A program made the translations under genes and the position numbers. 64,000 nt of DNA from Acidimicrobium ferrooxidans DSM 10331. Its GTDB lineage: Bacteria; Actinomycetota; Acidimicrobiia; Acidimicrobiales; Acidimicrobiaceae. This document shows positions 48,987 through 57,516 of this stretch, piece by piece. The notes beneath the pieces are model-generated. The model worked only from the letters and a program-made list of their open reading frames with translations, had not been told where the DNA came from and made no database searches. The stretch's first letter is position 1. Every line of letters begins with the position of its first letter. Location: the NCBI RefSeq assembly GCF_000023265.1, contig NC_013124.1:930001-994000 (forward strand). The letters run 5' to 3'.

Positions 48987-49437
48987 GGAGCCGCCGCAGA
49001 CCGAAGGCGCGCCCCTCGTCGTCTGCGACGTTGCGAGGGTGCACGTCGCCCTCCCGGAGCCGTTCGCGCGGATCGAGCTCGTGTCCCGTCAGGCCGAGCA
49101 CCCGGGTCGGTTGTCGTTGCCGGTGAGCGTCGAGCAAGGTCGTGCCGTCGCGCTCGCCCTTGCGCGCCGACGCGCACCGCGGCCGTTCACCCACGAACTC
49201 GCCTCCGAGATCGCCCACGCCGTCGGGGCCAGCGTGTTGCGCGCGACGCTCCACGGCTCCCCAGAGGGGGGCGAGTCCACCTTCGCAGCGACGCTCGAGC
49301 TCATGGGGGCCGATGGTTGTCGGCACCCGATCGACGCGCGACCGTCGGACGCCATCGTTTTGTGTCTGCTCGAGGCCGTCCCAGCCCCCATCCTCGTCGA
49401 GGCACCGCTCCTGGCCGGCCCACCCACCGACGGCTGA
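48976..49437 (+). CDS. Bifunctional nuclease (DUF151) family protein
   Basis: 153 residues from GTG 48976, overlapping rodA by 11 bp. The C-terminal part HPIDARPSDAIVLCLLEAVPAPILVE is the BFN/DUF151 motif. Plant and archaeal relatives have nuclease activity; the bacterial function is poorly known. Confidence 0.8.
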   Translation: MPAEEPPQTEGAPLVVCDVARVHVALPEPFARIELVSRQAEHPGRLSLPVSVEQGRAVALALARRRAPRPFTHELASEIAHAVGASVLRATLHGSPEGGESTFAATLELMGADGCRHPIDARPSDAIVLCLLEAVPAPILVEAPLLAGPPTDG

Positions 49438-49446
49438 CGTCGACGG

Positions 49447-50298
49447 TTAGGACGCCGGCCAGTCGAGCCCGAGATCCAGGCTCGGTGCCGAGTGCGTGAT
49501 CCACCCGACAGCGAGGTAGTCCACACCGGTGAGGGCGACCTCGCGGAGCCGGCCCGGACGCAGGCCGCCGGAGGACTCGAGCTTGGCCCGCCCTCCGTTC
49601 AGACGAACGGCGTCGCGCGTGGCCTCCAGGGTGAAGTTGTCCAGGAGCACCATCGGCACGTCGAGCGCGAGTGCCTCCTCGAGGCCGTCGAGGTCGTCCA
49701 CCTCTACCTCGATGGGAAGGTCGCCGAAGCGCTGACGTGCGGCGGCGACGAGGTGCTCGAGGGGTGCCTGGGCGAGGTGGTTGTCCTTGAGCAAGATGGC
49801 GTCGTCGAGACTGAACCGGTGGTTCTCGCCACCCCCCGCACGGACGGCGGCCTTCTCGAGCCCACGCATGCCGGGGAGGGTCTTTCTGGTGTCGCGGAGC
49901 CGGCAGCGGGTGTCGGCGATCTCGGCGACGGCCCGGGCGGTCGTCGTGGCGACCCCGGAGAGATGGGTGAGCAGGTTGAGCATGGTGCGCTCGGCTGCGA
50001 GCAGGACACGGTTCGATCCGGCGAGCTCGGCGATGAGCTGCCCGGGCTCGAGCGCGTCGGCGTCGTGTGCGGACCACTCGATGGTGGGCGCGGCCGCACC
50101 GAGGCGCGCGGCGGTGGCTCGGAGCACCACCTCGGCGGTGTTGGACCCGGCGAGGACGCCCTCGTCGCGGGCCCGGAGCTCGAGTCGGACGGTCCGTTCG
50201 GGCACCAAGGAGCCGGTGATGTCGCCACGCTCGCCGAGGTCCTCGTCGAGGGCGAGCGCGACGAGGCGTTCCAGGCTGGAGGCGCGGAGCGCCGTCAT
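49447..50298 (-). CDS. nadC: Nicotinate-nucleotide pyrophosphorylase (carboxylating)
   Basis: 283 residues from ATG 50298. LALDEDLGERGDITG at the N-terminus, RDTRKTLPGMRGLEKAAV, the GGGENHR loop and LLDNFT, then ESSGGL, are the QAPRTase motifs. It makes NaMN from quinolinate and PRPP. It overlaps nadB (ATGA). Confidence 0.95.
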   Translation of the reverse strand: MTALRASSLERLVALALDEDLGERGDITGSLVPERTVRLELRARDEGVLAGSNTAEVVLRATAARLGAAAPTIEWSAHDADALEPGQLIAELAGSNRVLLAAERTMLNLLTHLSGVATTTARAVAEIADTRCRLRDTRKTLPGMRGLEKAAVRAGGGENHRFSLDDAILLKDNHLAQAPLEHLVAAARQRFGDLPIEVEVDDLDGLEEALALDVPMVLLDNFTLEATRDAVRLNGGRAKLESSGGLRPGRLREVALTGVDYLAVGWITHSAPSLDLGLDWPAS

Positions 50299-51773
50299 GG
50301 GCGCAGCTCCCGGGTGACGCGGTGGTCGGCGTCGACCGCGAGCTGGTAGTGGGGATCCTCGTCGATCGCGTCGCGACGGGCATGCGCGCCCACGCTGCCG
50401 CGACGGGCCGCCGCCCCAGCCAGCATCGCACCGACGAGCCACGTCGCCCCAGCCTCGCTGGGATCGCCGCTCGACTCGCCAGTGAGGCCGGCGGTCTTGA
50501 TCGTCCGGTACGCCGCGGCGAGCGTGTCCCCGTCGCGCAGCGGACCGAGGGCGAGGGCGGCAAGGGCGCGCAGACGCGCGAGTGGGAGTGCGGGACGGCG
50601 CACGGGGCGTGGTAGAGCCGTCGGCAGGGGTGTCGGGCGCGGCAGGTCGCCCTCCGTGATGGCTTCGCCGACACGCCGTCCCATGACGACGGCCTCGAGG
50701 AGCGAGTTCGAGGCGAGCCGGTTGGCGCCGTGGAGTCCCGTGACGGCGCACTCGCCGACGGCGAAGAGGCCCGGGAGGCTGGTCGCGCCCAGCTCATCGG
50801 TCGCGATGCCGCCCATGGTGTAGTGCGCCGCGGGACGCACCGGGACGAGCTCGCGGAGCGGGTCGAGGCCGAGCGTGCGAGCCGCGGCGACGAAGCTCGG
50901 GAAGCGATCGACGAGCGATGGCCCGATGGGCCGCGCGTCGAGGAAGGCCGGGGTGGCGTGCACGCTGAGGTGCAAGGCGAGCTGGTCGCGGGTGGTGAGT
51001 TCGCGCGCCGGGAGGTCGTCGACGAGGGACGTACCGTCGGCATCGACGAGGAGGGCGCCGGCCCCACGGAGGGCTTCGGTGGCGAGCGCGAAGGGCGCAC
51101 GTGGGCCCCCGATGGCGGTCGGGTGGAACTGCACGAACTCGAGGTCGACCACCCTGGCACCCGCCCAGGCGGCCGCGGCGATGCCCGTGCCGAGATTGGT
51201 CGGGGGGCAGGTGAAGGCGTCGAAGAGCGCGCCGGCCCCTCCGGTCGCGAGCACGACGCGACGAGCGGCGATGGCGTCGAGGCGTCCGTCGGCGGTGCGG
51301 ACCCAGGCGCCGACGACGCGGCCATCGAGCGTGATGAGCTCGACGAGCGTGCCGTCGAGGCGCGTGATGGAGCCGAGCCGAGGGCGGAGCGCCGCCATGA
51401 CGGCCGCACCGGTGGCGTCGCCGGCCGCGTGGCGGATCCGTGCGCGCCGGTGACCGGCTTCAAGGCCATAGTCGGGTGCGAAGGCCACGCCCTGGTCGCC
51501 AAGCCAGCGAATCGCGCTCGGTCCGTCGGCGAGGATGCTCTTCGCGGCGCGCTCGTCGACCAGGTGGGCGCCGGCGTCGATGGTGTCGGCGAGATGGTCG
51601 CCGATGTCGGGGCCGTCGACGGGGGCTGCGATGCCGCCCTTCGCCCAGTCGCTTGAGGTCGCTGCGCCTCGAGGTGCGACGATGGCGACGCGGAGCGTGG
51701 GCGCCACGCTGAGGGCCACCGAGGCTGCAGCGAGGCCGTCGCCTATGATCACGACGTCGAAGCTGCTCACCAT
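50295..51773 (-). CDS. nadB: L-aspartate oxidase NadB
   Basis: 492 residues from ATG 51773. FDVVIIGDGLAAASVAL is the FAD-binding loop, and DWAKGGIAA, EFVQFHPTAI, HYTMGGIATD and GLHGANRLASNSLLE are NadB/succinate-dehydrogenase-type motifs. It oxidizes aspartate to iminoaspartate for NadA. It overlaps nadA by seven bases. Confidence 0.94.
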   Translation of the reverse strand: MVSSFDVVIIGDGLAAASVALSVAPTLRVAIVAPRGAATSSDWAKGGIAAPVDGPDIGDHLADTIDAGAHLVDERAAKSILADGPSAIRWLGDQGVAFAPDYGLEAGHRRARIRHAAGDATGAAVMAALRPRLGSITRLDGTLVELITLDGRVVGAWVRTADGRLDAIAARRVVLATGGAGALFDAFTCPPTNLGTGIAAAAWAGARVVDLEFVQFHPTAIGGPRAPFALATEALRGAGALLVDADGTSLVDDLPARELTTRDQLALHLSVHATPAFLDARPIGPSLVDRFPSFVAAARTLGLDPLRELVPVRPAAHYTMGGIATDELGATSLPGLFAVGECAVTGLHGANRLASNSLLEAVVMGRRVGEAITEGDLPRPTPLPTALPRPVRRPALPLARLRALAALALGPLRDGDTLAAAYRTIKTAGLTGESSGDPSEAGATWLVGAMLAGAAARRGSVGAHARRDAIDEDPHYQLAVDADHRVTRELRP

Positions 51774-52777
51774 GGTCGCACCGTGGGATCGAGCATCGCG
51801 AGTACGGGTCGGCGTGCGGCCTCGGCGACGGCCGGATCGAGTGTGACCTCGCCCTCGTTGCGCTCGAGGGCGCCGAGGAGCAGCTCTGGCGTCACCCGCT
51901 GCATGTAGGGGCACGTGGCGTCGGCGCGCAGCGGTTCGAAGCTGATCGAGTTCTCGCGCCGGAGCTGGTGGAGCACGCCCGTCTCGGTGGCGACGATGAC
52001 GCGGCGGTGCTGCTCGGCGCGGGCCGCCTCGATCATCTGCGTGGTCGACAGGAGGCGCACCCGTTGGCGCCACGGGTCGTCGACGAGCAGGGCGCTGGTG
52101 GTGCAGCCGCACTCGGGGTGGACGTAGACGACCGCCTCGGGGTCGTCGGCGAGCGCGGTCTCGAGGGCGCCGGGCTCGAGCGCGGCGTGTACGTGACACT
52201 CGCCGTGCCAGACGTGCATGCGTTCTCGGCCGAGCGTACGCTTGACCCACGAGCCGAGGAAGACGTCAGGGAGGAAGAGGACCTCGCGGAGGGTGGGGAT
52301 GGAGGCGACCACCTCGAGCGCGTTCGCGCTCGTGACGCAGACGTCGGCGAGCGCCTTCACCTCGGCCGAGGTGTTGACGTAGGCGACGACGATGGCGTCG
52401 GGATGGGCGCTGCGCCACTGCCGCAGGTCGTCGGCGGTGATGGCCTCGGCGAGGGAGCAGCCCGCATCGTGTGCCGGCAGGAGCACGGTCTTCGTCGGCG
52501 ACAGGAGCTTGGCGGTCTCGGCCATGAAGCGCACGCCCGCGAAGACGATCCGCCGTGCCGGATGCTCGGCCGCGATGCGGGAGAGCTGGAGTGAGTCCCC
52601 GGTGACGTCCGCGAGGTCCTGGACCCACGGTGGCTGGTAGTTGTGTGCGATCAGGAGTGCGTCGGTGGCGAGGGCCTTCGCGGCACGGAGGCGCTCGAGG
52701 ACCTCGGCCGAGGGAGTGGGCCCGCCGACACCGAGGGTTGGCTTCGTCGCGGTCGATGCGGAACTACTTAGTCTCAT
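51767..52777 (-). CDS. nadA: Quinolinate synthase NadA
   Basis: 336 residues from ATG 52777. LIAHNYQPPWVQDLADVTGD is typical; three Cys for the 4Fe-4S cluster are visible in HDAGCSLAEA, VHPECGCTTS and ADATCPYMQR. It condenses iminoaspartate with dihydroxyacetone phosphate. TAACTT ends 9 bases before ATG, suggesting a leaderless transcript, and a palindrome overlaps the start. Confidence 0.95.
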   Translation of the reverse strand: MRLSSSASTATKPTLGVGGPTPSAEVLERLRAAKALATDALLIAHNYQPPWVQDLADVTGDSLQLSRIAAEHPARRIVFAGVRFMAETAKLLSPTKTVLLPAHDAGCSLAEAITADDLRQWRSAHPDAIVVAYVNTSAEVKALADVCVTSANALEVVASIPTLREVLFLPDVFLGSWVKRTLGRERMHVWHGECHVHAALEPGALETALADDPEAVVYVHPECGCTTSALLVDDPWRQRVRLLSTTQMIEAARAEQHRRVIVATETGVLHQLRRENSISFEPLRADATCPYMQRVTPELLLGALERNEGEVTLDPAVAEAARRPVLAMLDPTVRPW

Positions 52778-53414
52778 CAAGAGACAAAGTTAGTGGGTGA
52801 CGCCATCGCCACAGCTCGGCTGGTCGGCCGGTACCGGTACGGATCCGAAGTCCGACGGGCTCGATCAGCGTGGACTCGACGAGGCGCCTGCGCGCGTTGG
52901 GCGCGTGGACCTGTTCCCCGGTGAGGGCCTCGATGCGCCCGATGAGCGCGGGGAGAGTGAAGGTGGCGGCGAGGAGCGGGGCGAGGACGCTCGTTCGATC
53001 GAGGAGGTCGCGGAGGAGGAGCAGGCCACGGCCGACGAGGGCGAGTTCGTCGGCGGTGAGCGTGCTGGGCCGCGGGCTGCGGGCGCTGCGATGGTCGAGG
53101 GCCGGCATGAGGTCATAGACCCGGAGGCGGTCGACGCCCGAGGCGTTCGAGGCGAGCGAGGCGAGGAGGCCGACCTCGGCGTAGCGGATGGTGCTGGGAT
53201 CGGCGGCTGAAGCCGTGAGGGCATGCGTCGGCCCGGGATCGAGACCGACACGAGCGTGGAACCAGTCGTGCAGCGCATCCGTGAGATCGGCGCACGGAGG
53301 TGCGAGGGTCGTCGTGGGGAGGTGGCCGTCGAGGGTCAGGACCACGGGATCCTCGCCCTCGACGGTGAGCGCGATCAGGGTGGCTTCGAGGCGCCAGCAG
53401 GGCGTCTCGTTCAT
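52764..53414 (-). CDS. nrtR: NrtR-type Nudix-related transcriptional regulator of NAD synthesis
   Basis: 216 residues from ATG 53414. The N-terminal half resembles a Nudix domain (CWRLEATLIALTVEGEDP), lacking a full catalytic Nudix box; the C-terminal half is a winged helix (FTLPALIGRIEALTGEQV, then ARRRLVESTLIEPVG) as in NrtR. NrtR repressors sense ADP-ribose and control nad genes. It overlaps nadA by 14 bp and is divergent from the sulfur operon. Confidence 0.82.
   Translation of the reverse strand: MNETPCWRLEATLIALTVEGEDPVVLTLDGHLPTTTLAPPCADLTDALHDWFHARVGLDPGPTHALTASAADPSTIRYAEVGLLASLASNASGVDRLRVYDLMPALDHRSARSPRPSTLTADELALVGRGLLLLRDLLDRTSVLAPLLAATFTLPALIGRIEALTGEQVHAPNARRRLVESTLIEPVGLRIRTGTGRPAELWRWRHPLTLSLDETK
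52768..52792 (-). promoter_or_regulatory. Probable NrtR operator and -10 box at the nadA start
   Basis: Bases 52768-52788 form a near-perfect palindrome with arms TTAGTCTC and GAGACAAA around a 5-base centre. On the minus strand TAACTT (52787-52792) is a -10 box 9 bases from the nadA ATG. The palindrome thus covers the probable transcription start. It lies at the 3' end of nrtR, whose product is the likely repressor. Confidence 0.6.
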
Positions 53415-53439
53415 GGTTGTGGCAATTCCTGCAATTTGC

Positions 53440-53468
53440 TTGACAATAGCGCCGGGCTGTGGCATGCT
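53440..53468 (+). promoter_or_regulatory. Promoter of the tusA-sHdr operon
   Basis: TTGACA (53440-53445) and CATGCT (53463-53468) are separated by 17 bp, a near-consensus housekeeping promoter. The -35 overlaps a TATTGT (-10-like, minus strand) for divergent nrtR. Confidence 0.65.
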
Positions 53469-53492
53469 CCATATGCGCAGGTGCGCATATGG
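53469..53492. promoter_or_regulatory. 24-bp palindromic operator at the tusA-sHdr promoter
   Basis: CCATATGCGCA (53469-53479) and TGCGCATATGG (53482-53492) are perfect inverse complements around a central GG. The palindrome begins right after the -10 box and so covers the transcription start. The ATATG...CATAT arms resemble ArsR/SmtB-type operators, and ArsR-type repressors are known for sHdr loci; no such regulator is in the window. Confidence 0.7.
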
Positions 53493-53670
53493 CAATGCTC
53501 CGAGCGTCCGGTGGAGGAACCGGGGCGAGGAGCGGAGCCGGCGGGGACGGTCGACATCGGGGCTGGGAACCTCCCGATGAGGTGCCGTCGTCGGTGTCGT
53601 ACCTCGCGCAGGCACCGGGGGGTGCATGGATCGCAAGATCCGAGGTGCGTGTTGTGACAAGGGGGGACTC

Positions 53671-53904
53671 GTGGACGAACCAGCAGTGGTCTTGGACTGC
53701 ACCGGCCTGCAGTGTCCGATGCCGGTGATCAAGACGTCGAAGGCGATCAAGGACGTCGAGGTAGGGGCGGTGCTCGAGCTGCTCGCGACCGATCCTGGCG
53801 TCGAGCCGGACATGCAGGCCTGGACGACCCGTACGGGCAACGAGCTGCTCAAGGTCGACCGTCAAGGTGACGTGTTCCACGTCTTGATTCGTCGCGCCAA
53901 GTAG
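53671..53904 (+). CDS. tusA: Sulfur carrier protein TusA
   Basis: 77 residues from GTG 53671, 4 bases after a G6 run. The frame opens at ATG 53626, but the usual TusA length favours 53671. LDCTGLQCPMPVIKT holds the CPxP motif; Cys15 would carry sulfur as a persulfide. In sHdr loci TusA passes sulfane sulfur to DsrE-type proteins and the sHdr complex. The transcript leader would be about 195 bases. Confidence 0.92.
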   Translation: MDEPAVVLDCTGLQCPMPVIKTSKAIKDVEVGAVLELLATDPGVEPDMQAWTTRTGNELLKVDRQGDVFHVLIRRAK

Positions 53905-54161
53905 CGCTGCGCGGTCGGTCGCGGTCCGAGCGACCACGTGGCGGGCACGAGCCGTGTGGCGCGAAAGGCTGCGTACGGTCTCGCTCCGCGCGTGATCGGT
54001 GCTCACGCGACGGCGAGCTGCGATGGTGGCGTCTCTTGCTGGGCGTGCGCGACCACCATGACGGGTTCGCGTCCATGGAGGTGGCTGGCCCTCACAATTT
54101 CCGTCAGTTCCGTCAGTCGAGTCGCTGCCCGCGAGGCGGGCCAGGTGGTGAGGAGGCAGGC
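53905..54161 (+). other. tusA-dsrE intergenic region with hairpin and short tandem repeat
   Basis: A hairpin GGTCGC-ggtccga-GCGACC lies at 53917-53935, 12 bases after the tusA stop, and could reduce transcription into the operon. TTCCGTCAG is repeated in tandem at 54099-54116. No coding frame here is convincing. Confidence 0.45.
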
Positions 54162-54545
54162 ATGTGGACCAACGAGGGTGAAGGAAAGATCGTCTACGTC
54201 CAGACGCACGGGATCAACGATCCAGGGCGCTCGGCGACGCCGTTCTTCCTCGCTGCCTCGGCCGCGGCGATGGAGGTGGAGGTCGGCATCTACTTCACGA
54301 TGTACGGTCCGCAGCTGCTGCGCAGGGACATCGTGGACAAGATCGGACCGAAGGGCGATCGCGGGCAGCCGCTCTCGTACTTCATTCGGCAGGCGACCGA
54401 TCTCGGCGTGCGTCTGTGGGTCTGTCAGCCTTCGCTGGACCTGAACGACCTCACCCTCGAGGAGCTCATCGACGGTGTCGAGATGATCGGCGGGGCGGCC
54501 TTCAACAACCTGGCCATGACCGCTGACGCGGTGGTGTCGTTCTGA
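54162..54545 (+). CDS. DsrE-family sulfurtransferase
   Basis: 127 residues from ATG 54162 (AGGAGG 5 bases upstream). The DsrE/F fold is visible: KIVYVQTHGINDPGRSATPF, VGIYFTMYGPQLL, and a single Cys88 in LWVCQPSLDLN at the position that carries sulfur. It resembles the DsrE3-type proteins encoded next to tusA in sulfur-oxidizing gene clusters. It overlaps sHdrC1 (TGATG). Confidence 0.88.
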   Translation: MWTNEGEGKIVYVQTHGINDPGRSATPFFLAASAAAMEVEVGIYFTMYGPQLLRRDIVDKIGPKGDRGQPLSYFIRQATDLGVRLWVCQPSLDLNDLTLEELIDGVEMIGGAAFNNLAMTADAVVSF

Positions 54546-55264
54546 TGCCCACGTTGAGTGCCGACCCCTACCTGAAGCGTTCCGACGCCACCGGCTATGG
54601 CGAGGTCGATCGTGCGACCAAGGAACGCCTCATCGGCGAGGTGTTCGAGGATCCGCGGTTTCCGCACTACCTCTACGGGTGCTACGAGTGCGGGATCTGC
54701 GTGGCGGCGTGTCCGTCGGCCAGGTTCTACGACTTCTCGCCACGGCGCATCGCGCAAGCTGCGGCCAGGCGTGACGTGGAGCTGCTCTATCAGCAGCTCG
54801 AGGAGGACGTCTGGGAGTGCTCGCAGTGTTTCTCCTGCCTGCGCTGCCCGCGAGGCAACAACCCTGGAGGCATCGTGACGATCATGCGCGAGGTGGCGGT
54901 CCGTGAGGGCCTGGCGTCGGCCAAGGAGGCGCTCGCGGGCTACTCCCGGATCATCTACAAGATCATGTCGACGGGCACGCAGGTCTCGCCCGACATGCTC
55001 CAGCCCGACGCCTTCCCCGACTGGGGACCGGAGGTCAAGGACGTCTCGGTCAACCTCGACCTGTGGCGTCGGATGCTGCCGCCCGAGACGATGCACACCA
55101 CCACCACTGGGTGGCAGGTCGCCGATCGGACGCTCGTCGAGCTGTACGTCATCTGGTTGGAAACGGGGGCGCTCGACATGATCGCCCAGGTCGACAAGGG
55201 GATCCACATGATCCTCGCCGAACTCATGGAGGAGCGACTCGAAGAGGAGGGCATCGAGCTATGA
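54545..55264 (+). CDS. shdrC1: sHdrC1, iron-sulfur subunit of the sulfur-oxidizing Hdr-like complex
   Basis: 239 residues. Two 4Fe-4S motifs: Cys46/49/52/56 (GCYECGICVAACP) and Cys92/95/98/101 (ECSQCFSCLRCP). This is the HdrC layout in a sulfur-oxidation context. It would relay electrons between sHdrB1 and sHdrA. A one-base overlap with dsrE and four with sHdrB1 show tight coupling. Confidence 0.88.
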   Translation: MPTLSADPYLKRSDATGYGEVDRATKERLIGEVFEDPRFPHYLYGCYECGICVAACPSARFYDFSPRRIAQAAARRDVELLYQQLEEDVWECSQCFSCLRCPRGNNPGGIVTIMREVAVREGLASAKEALAGYSRIIYKIMSTGTQVSPDMLQPDAFPDWGPEVKDVSVNLDLWRRMLPPETMHTTTTGWQVADRTLVELYVIWLETGALDMIAQVDKGIHMILAELMEERLEEEGIEL

Positions 55265-56451
55265 CCACGAGCGCTGTCAACGTCATCCTGTCGCGCAAGG
55301 AGCGGTTCGAGCGAGAGCCCGATCGCCGCTCCGAGGACTTCCACCATCACCTGTTCGAGCTCGAAGCCGAGGGCGAACTGGTCGTCCAGCGCGTCGCCGG
55401 GGAGGTCGTCGAGGTCCCGACCAAGTACGGGATCGCCAAGCGGATCCCGAAGGCTCACCTCTGGCATCACAAGTCGTGCGGCCAGTGCGGGCACATCCCG
55501 GGCTACTCGACGTCGATCTTTTGGATCATGCGCAAGCTGGGCTACGACTACCTCGATCCCGAGGATCAGACGAGCTGCACGGCCTGGAACTACTACGCCT
55601 CGGCGACCTCGAACCAGGCCGCCCAGGCCGCCGTCGCCGTGCGCAACTTCGCTGCGGCGTACGAGACCGGGTTCTTCCCACTGATCCACTGCGGCACCAG
55701 CTACGGCCACTACAAGGAGGTTCGCTCCGAGCTCCTGCACGACGCGGCGCTGCGTGCCCAGGTGCGCAAGGTCATGGAGCGACTCGGCAAGCAGCTCGTG
55801 CTGCCCGAGGAGATCGTGCACTACTCGGAGTGGCTGTACGCGGTGCGAGACGAGATCGCCCAGCGGGCGGTTCGGGACGTGTGCAACGTCGCCGTTACGG
55901 TGCATCCGGCGTGCCACTACTACAAGCTGGTCGAGGGCGACGCCATCTACGACCCGGATGTCTACCACGGTCAGCGCACGGCGGCGGTGTCAGGCCTCGT
56001 GCAAGCCCTGGGGGCCGACCTTCGGAGCTACTCGACGTTCTTCGACTGCTGTGGGTTCGGCTTTCGCCACATCCTGGTGCAGCGCGACTTCACGCGGTCG
56101 TTCTCGACGCTGCGCAAGATCGAGGTGATGCGAGCGGAGGCCGACCCCGACGTCGTGCTCACCCACGACACCGGCTGCGTCACGGCCCTCGACAAGAGTC
56201 AGTTCGCAGCCCAGGCGCACGAGCGCAACGTGGGCGTGCCGGTGATGAGCGAGGCGCAGTTCGCCGCGCTCGCCATGGGCGCCCATCCGTTCAAGGTGTG
56301 CCAGCTGCACTGGCACTCGACCAACTATCGACCACTGCTGGAGAAGATGGGGATCGACTGGCGGGCCGCGTGGGCCGAGTTCGAGGAGGACGCCAAGCGC
56401 CTCTCGGACGGTCGTCAGCAGTTCCTGACCTGGGCCGACGTGGATGCGTGA
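55261..56451 (+). CDS. shdrB1: sHdrB1, CCG-domain subunit
   Basis: 396 residues. Cys-rich signatures of the CCG (HdrB) domain: HHKSCGQCGHIPG, TSCTAWNYY, HPACHYYKL and FFDCCGFGFRH, with THDTGCVTALDKS later. In heterodisulfide reductase such sites hold unusual non-cubane clusters that split disulfides; here the proposed substrate is a sulfur or lipoate-bound species (inference from known sHdr systems). Confidence 0.87.
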   Translation: MTTSAVNVILSRKERFEREPDRRSEDFHHHLFELEAEGELVVQRVAGEVVEVPTKYGIAKRIPKAHLWHHKSCGQCGHIPGYSTSIFWIMRKLGYDYLDPEDQTSCTAWNYYASATSNQAAQAAVAVRNFAAAYETGFFPLIHCGTSYGHYKEVRSELLHDAALRAQVRKVMERLGKQLVLPEEIVHYSEWLYAVRDEIAQRAVRDVCNVAVTVHPACHYYKLVEGDAIYDPDVYHGQRTAAVSGLVQALGADLRSYSTFFDCCGFGFRHILVQRDFTRSFSTLRKIEVMRAEADPDVVLTHDTGCVTALDKSQFAAQAHERNVGVPVMSEAQFAALAMGAHPFKVCQLHWHSTNYRPLLEKMGIDWRAAWAEFEEDAKRLSDGRQQFLTWADVDA

Positions 56452-56460
56452 GGGGGGTAC

Positions 56461-57516
56461 ATGGATCGAATTGTCGTGATCGGTGGTGGCCCGGCGGGCC
56501 TGTCGGCGGGGATCGCCGCGGCGGAGCTGGGTGCACCCGTGACGCTGGTCGAGCGCAACGCCTTCCTCGGTGGACGGCCGGTCGAGGAGAACTACGCCTC
56601 TATCACGCCCTATCTCGAGGACGCGGCGATGGTGATGGGGCGGATGGAGGAGCGGCTCCGGGCCGCCGGTGACGTCGAGGTGCTCTTGTCGTCCGAGGTG
56701 GTGCACGCGGCCGGTGACGGACCCTACGGGCTCACCATCCGTACACCCGATGGCGAACGAGTCCAAGAGGCCTCGGCCGTCGTGGTGGCGACGGGCTTCA
56801 CCCACTTCGATCCGGGCCGCGAGACGCAGCTCTATGGCTACTACGAGTTCCCAGACGTGATCGCGCTCCAGGACCTCGAGGCCATGCTGAAGGAGCACCA
56901 CGTCGTGCGCCCCTCGAACGGGGAGGCCCCGCGGCGCGTGTGCTTCATCCAGTGCGTCGGCAGCCGCGATCGCCAGATCGGCAACGAGTACTGCTCGAAG
57001 GTGTGCTGCGGTGTGGCCTCGAAGGAGGCGATCGAGGTTCGCCAGCTCCTGCCGGATTCGGAAGTGTTCATCTTCTACATCGACATGCGCATGTACGGCT
57101 ACTGGGAGCGCCAGCTCTACTGGCCGGCCCAGGAAGAGCACCACGTCCAGTACGTCAAGGGCATCGTGACCGAGGTCCTGCCGAAGGACGGGCGCCTGCT
57201 CGTGCGGGGCGAGGACACCACCATGGGTCGGCCGATGGAGACGCTCATGGATCTCGTGGTCCTGTCGGTGGGCATGGAGCCCTCCCCGGGAACCCGCAAG
57301 ATCGCCGGGATCTTGGGGCTCGCACAGAACAAGTTCGGCTTCATCGAGGCCCAGCAGCCCCCGCTCGACACGGTCGGGACGTCGCGTCCCGGTGTGTTCG
57401 CTGCCGGTGCGGCTCTCGGACCGAGCGATCTCGAGGACTGTGCCTCCTCGGGTGGCCTCGCTGCGGCACGCGCCGTCGCGCTGTGGCGTCAGCACCAGAC
57501 CGTCGGCGCGCGATGA
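56461..57516 (+). CDS. shdrA: sHdrA, FAD and iron-sulfur subunit
   Basis: 351 residues, the short sHdrA form. FAD-binding IVVIGGGPAGLSAGIAAAEL at the N-terminus; FIQCVGSRD and YCSKVCC supply Fe-S ligands; VVLSVGMEPSPGT and PGVFAAGAALGP complete the flavin fold. It lacks the ferredoxin insertions of methanogen HdrA. It is the central flavoprotein of the complex. Confidence 0.88.
   Translation: MDRIVVIGGGPAGLSAGIAAAELGAPVTLVERNAFLGGRPVEENYASITPYLEDAAMVMGRMEERLRAAGDVEVLLSSEVVHAAGDGPYGLTIRTPDGERVQEASAVVVATGFTHFDPGRETQLYGYYEFPDVIALQDLEAMLKEHHVVRPSNGEAPRRVCFIQCVGSRDRQIGNEYCSKVCCGVASKEAIEVRQLLPDSEVFIFYIDMRMYGYWERQLYWPAQEEHHVQYVKGIVTEVLPKDGRLLVRGEDTTMGRPMETLMDLVVLSVGMEPSPGTRKIAGILGLAQNKFGFIEAQQPPLDTVGTSRPGVFAAGAALGPSDLEDCASSGGLAAARAVALWRQHQTVGAR

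Noticed and set aside
54003-54209. 68-residue minus-strand frame between tusA and dsrE
   Set aside because: It crosses the dsrE start and Shine-Dalgarno antisense and has no family features.
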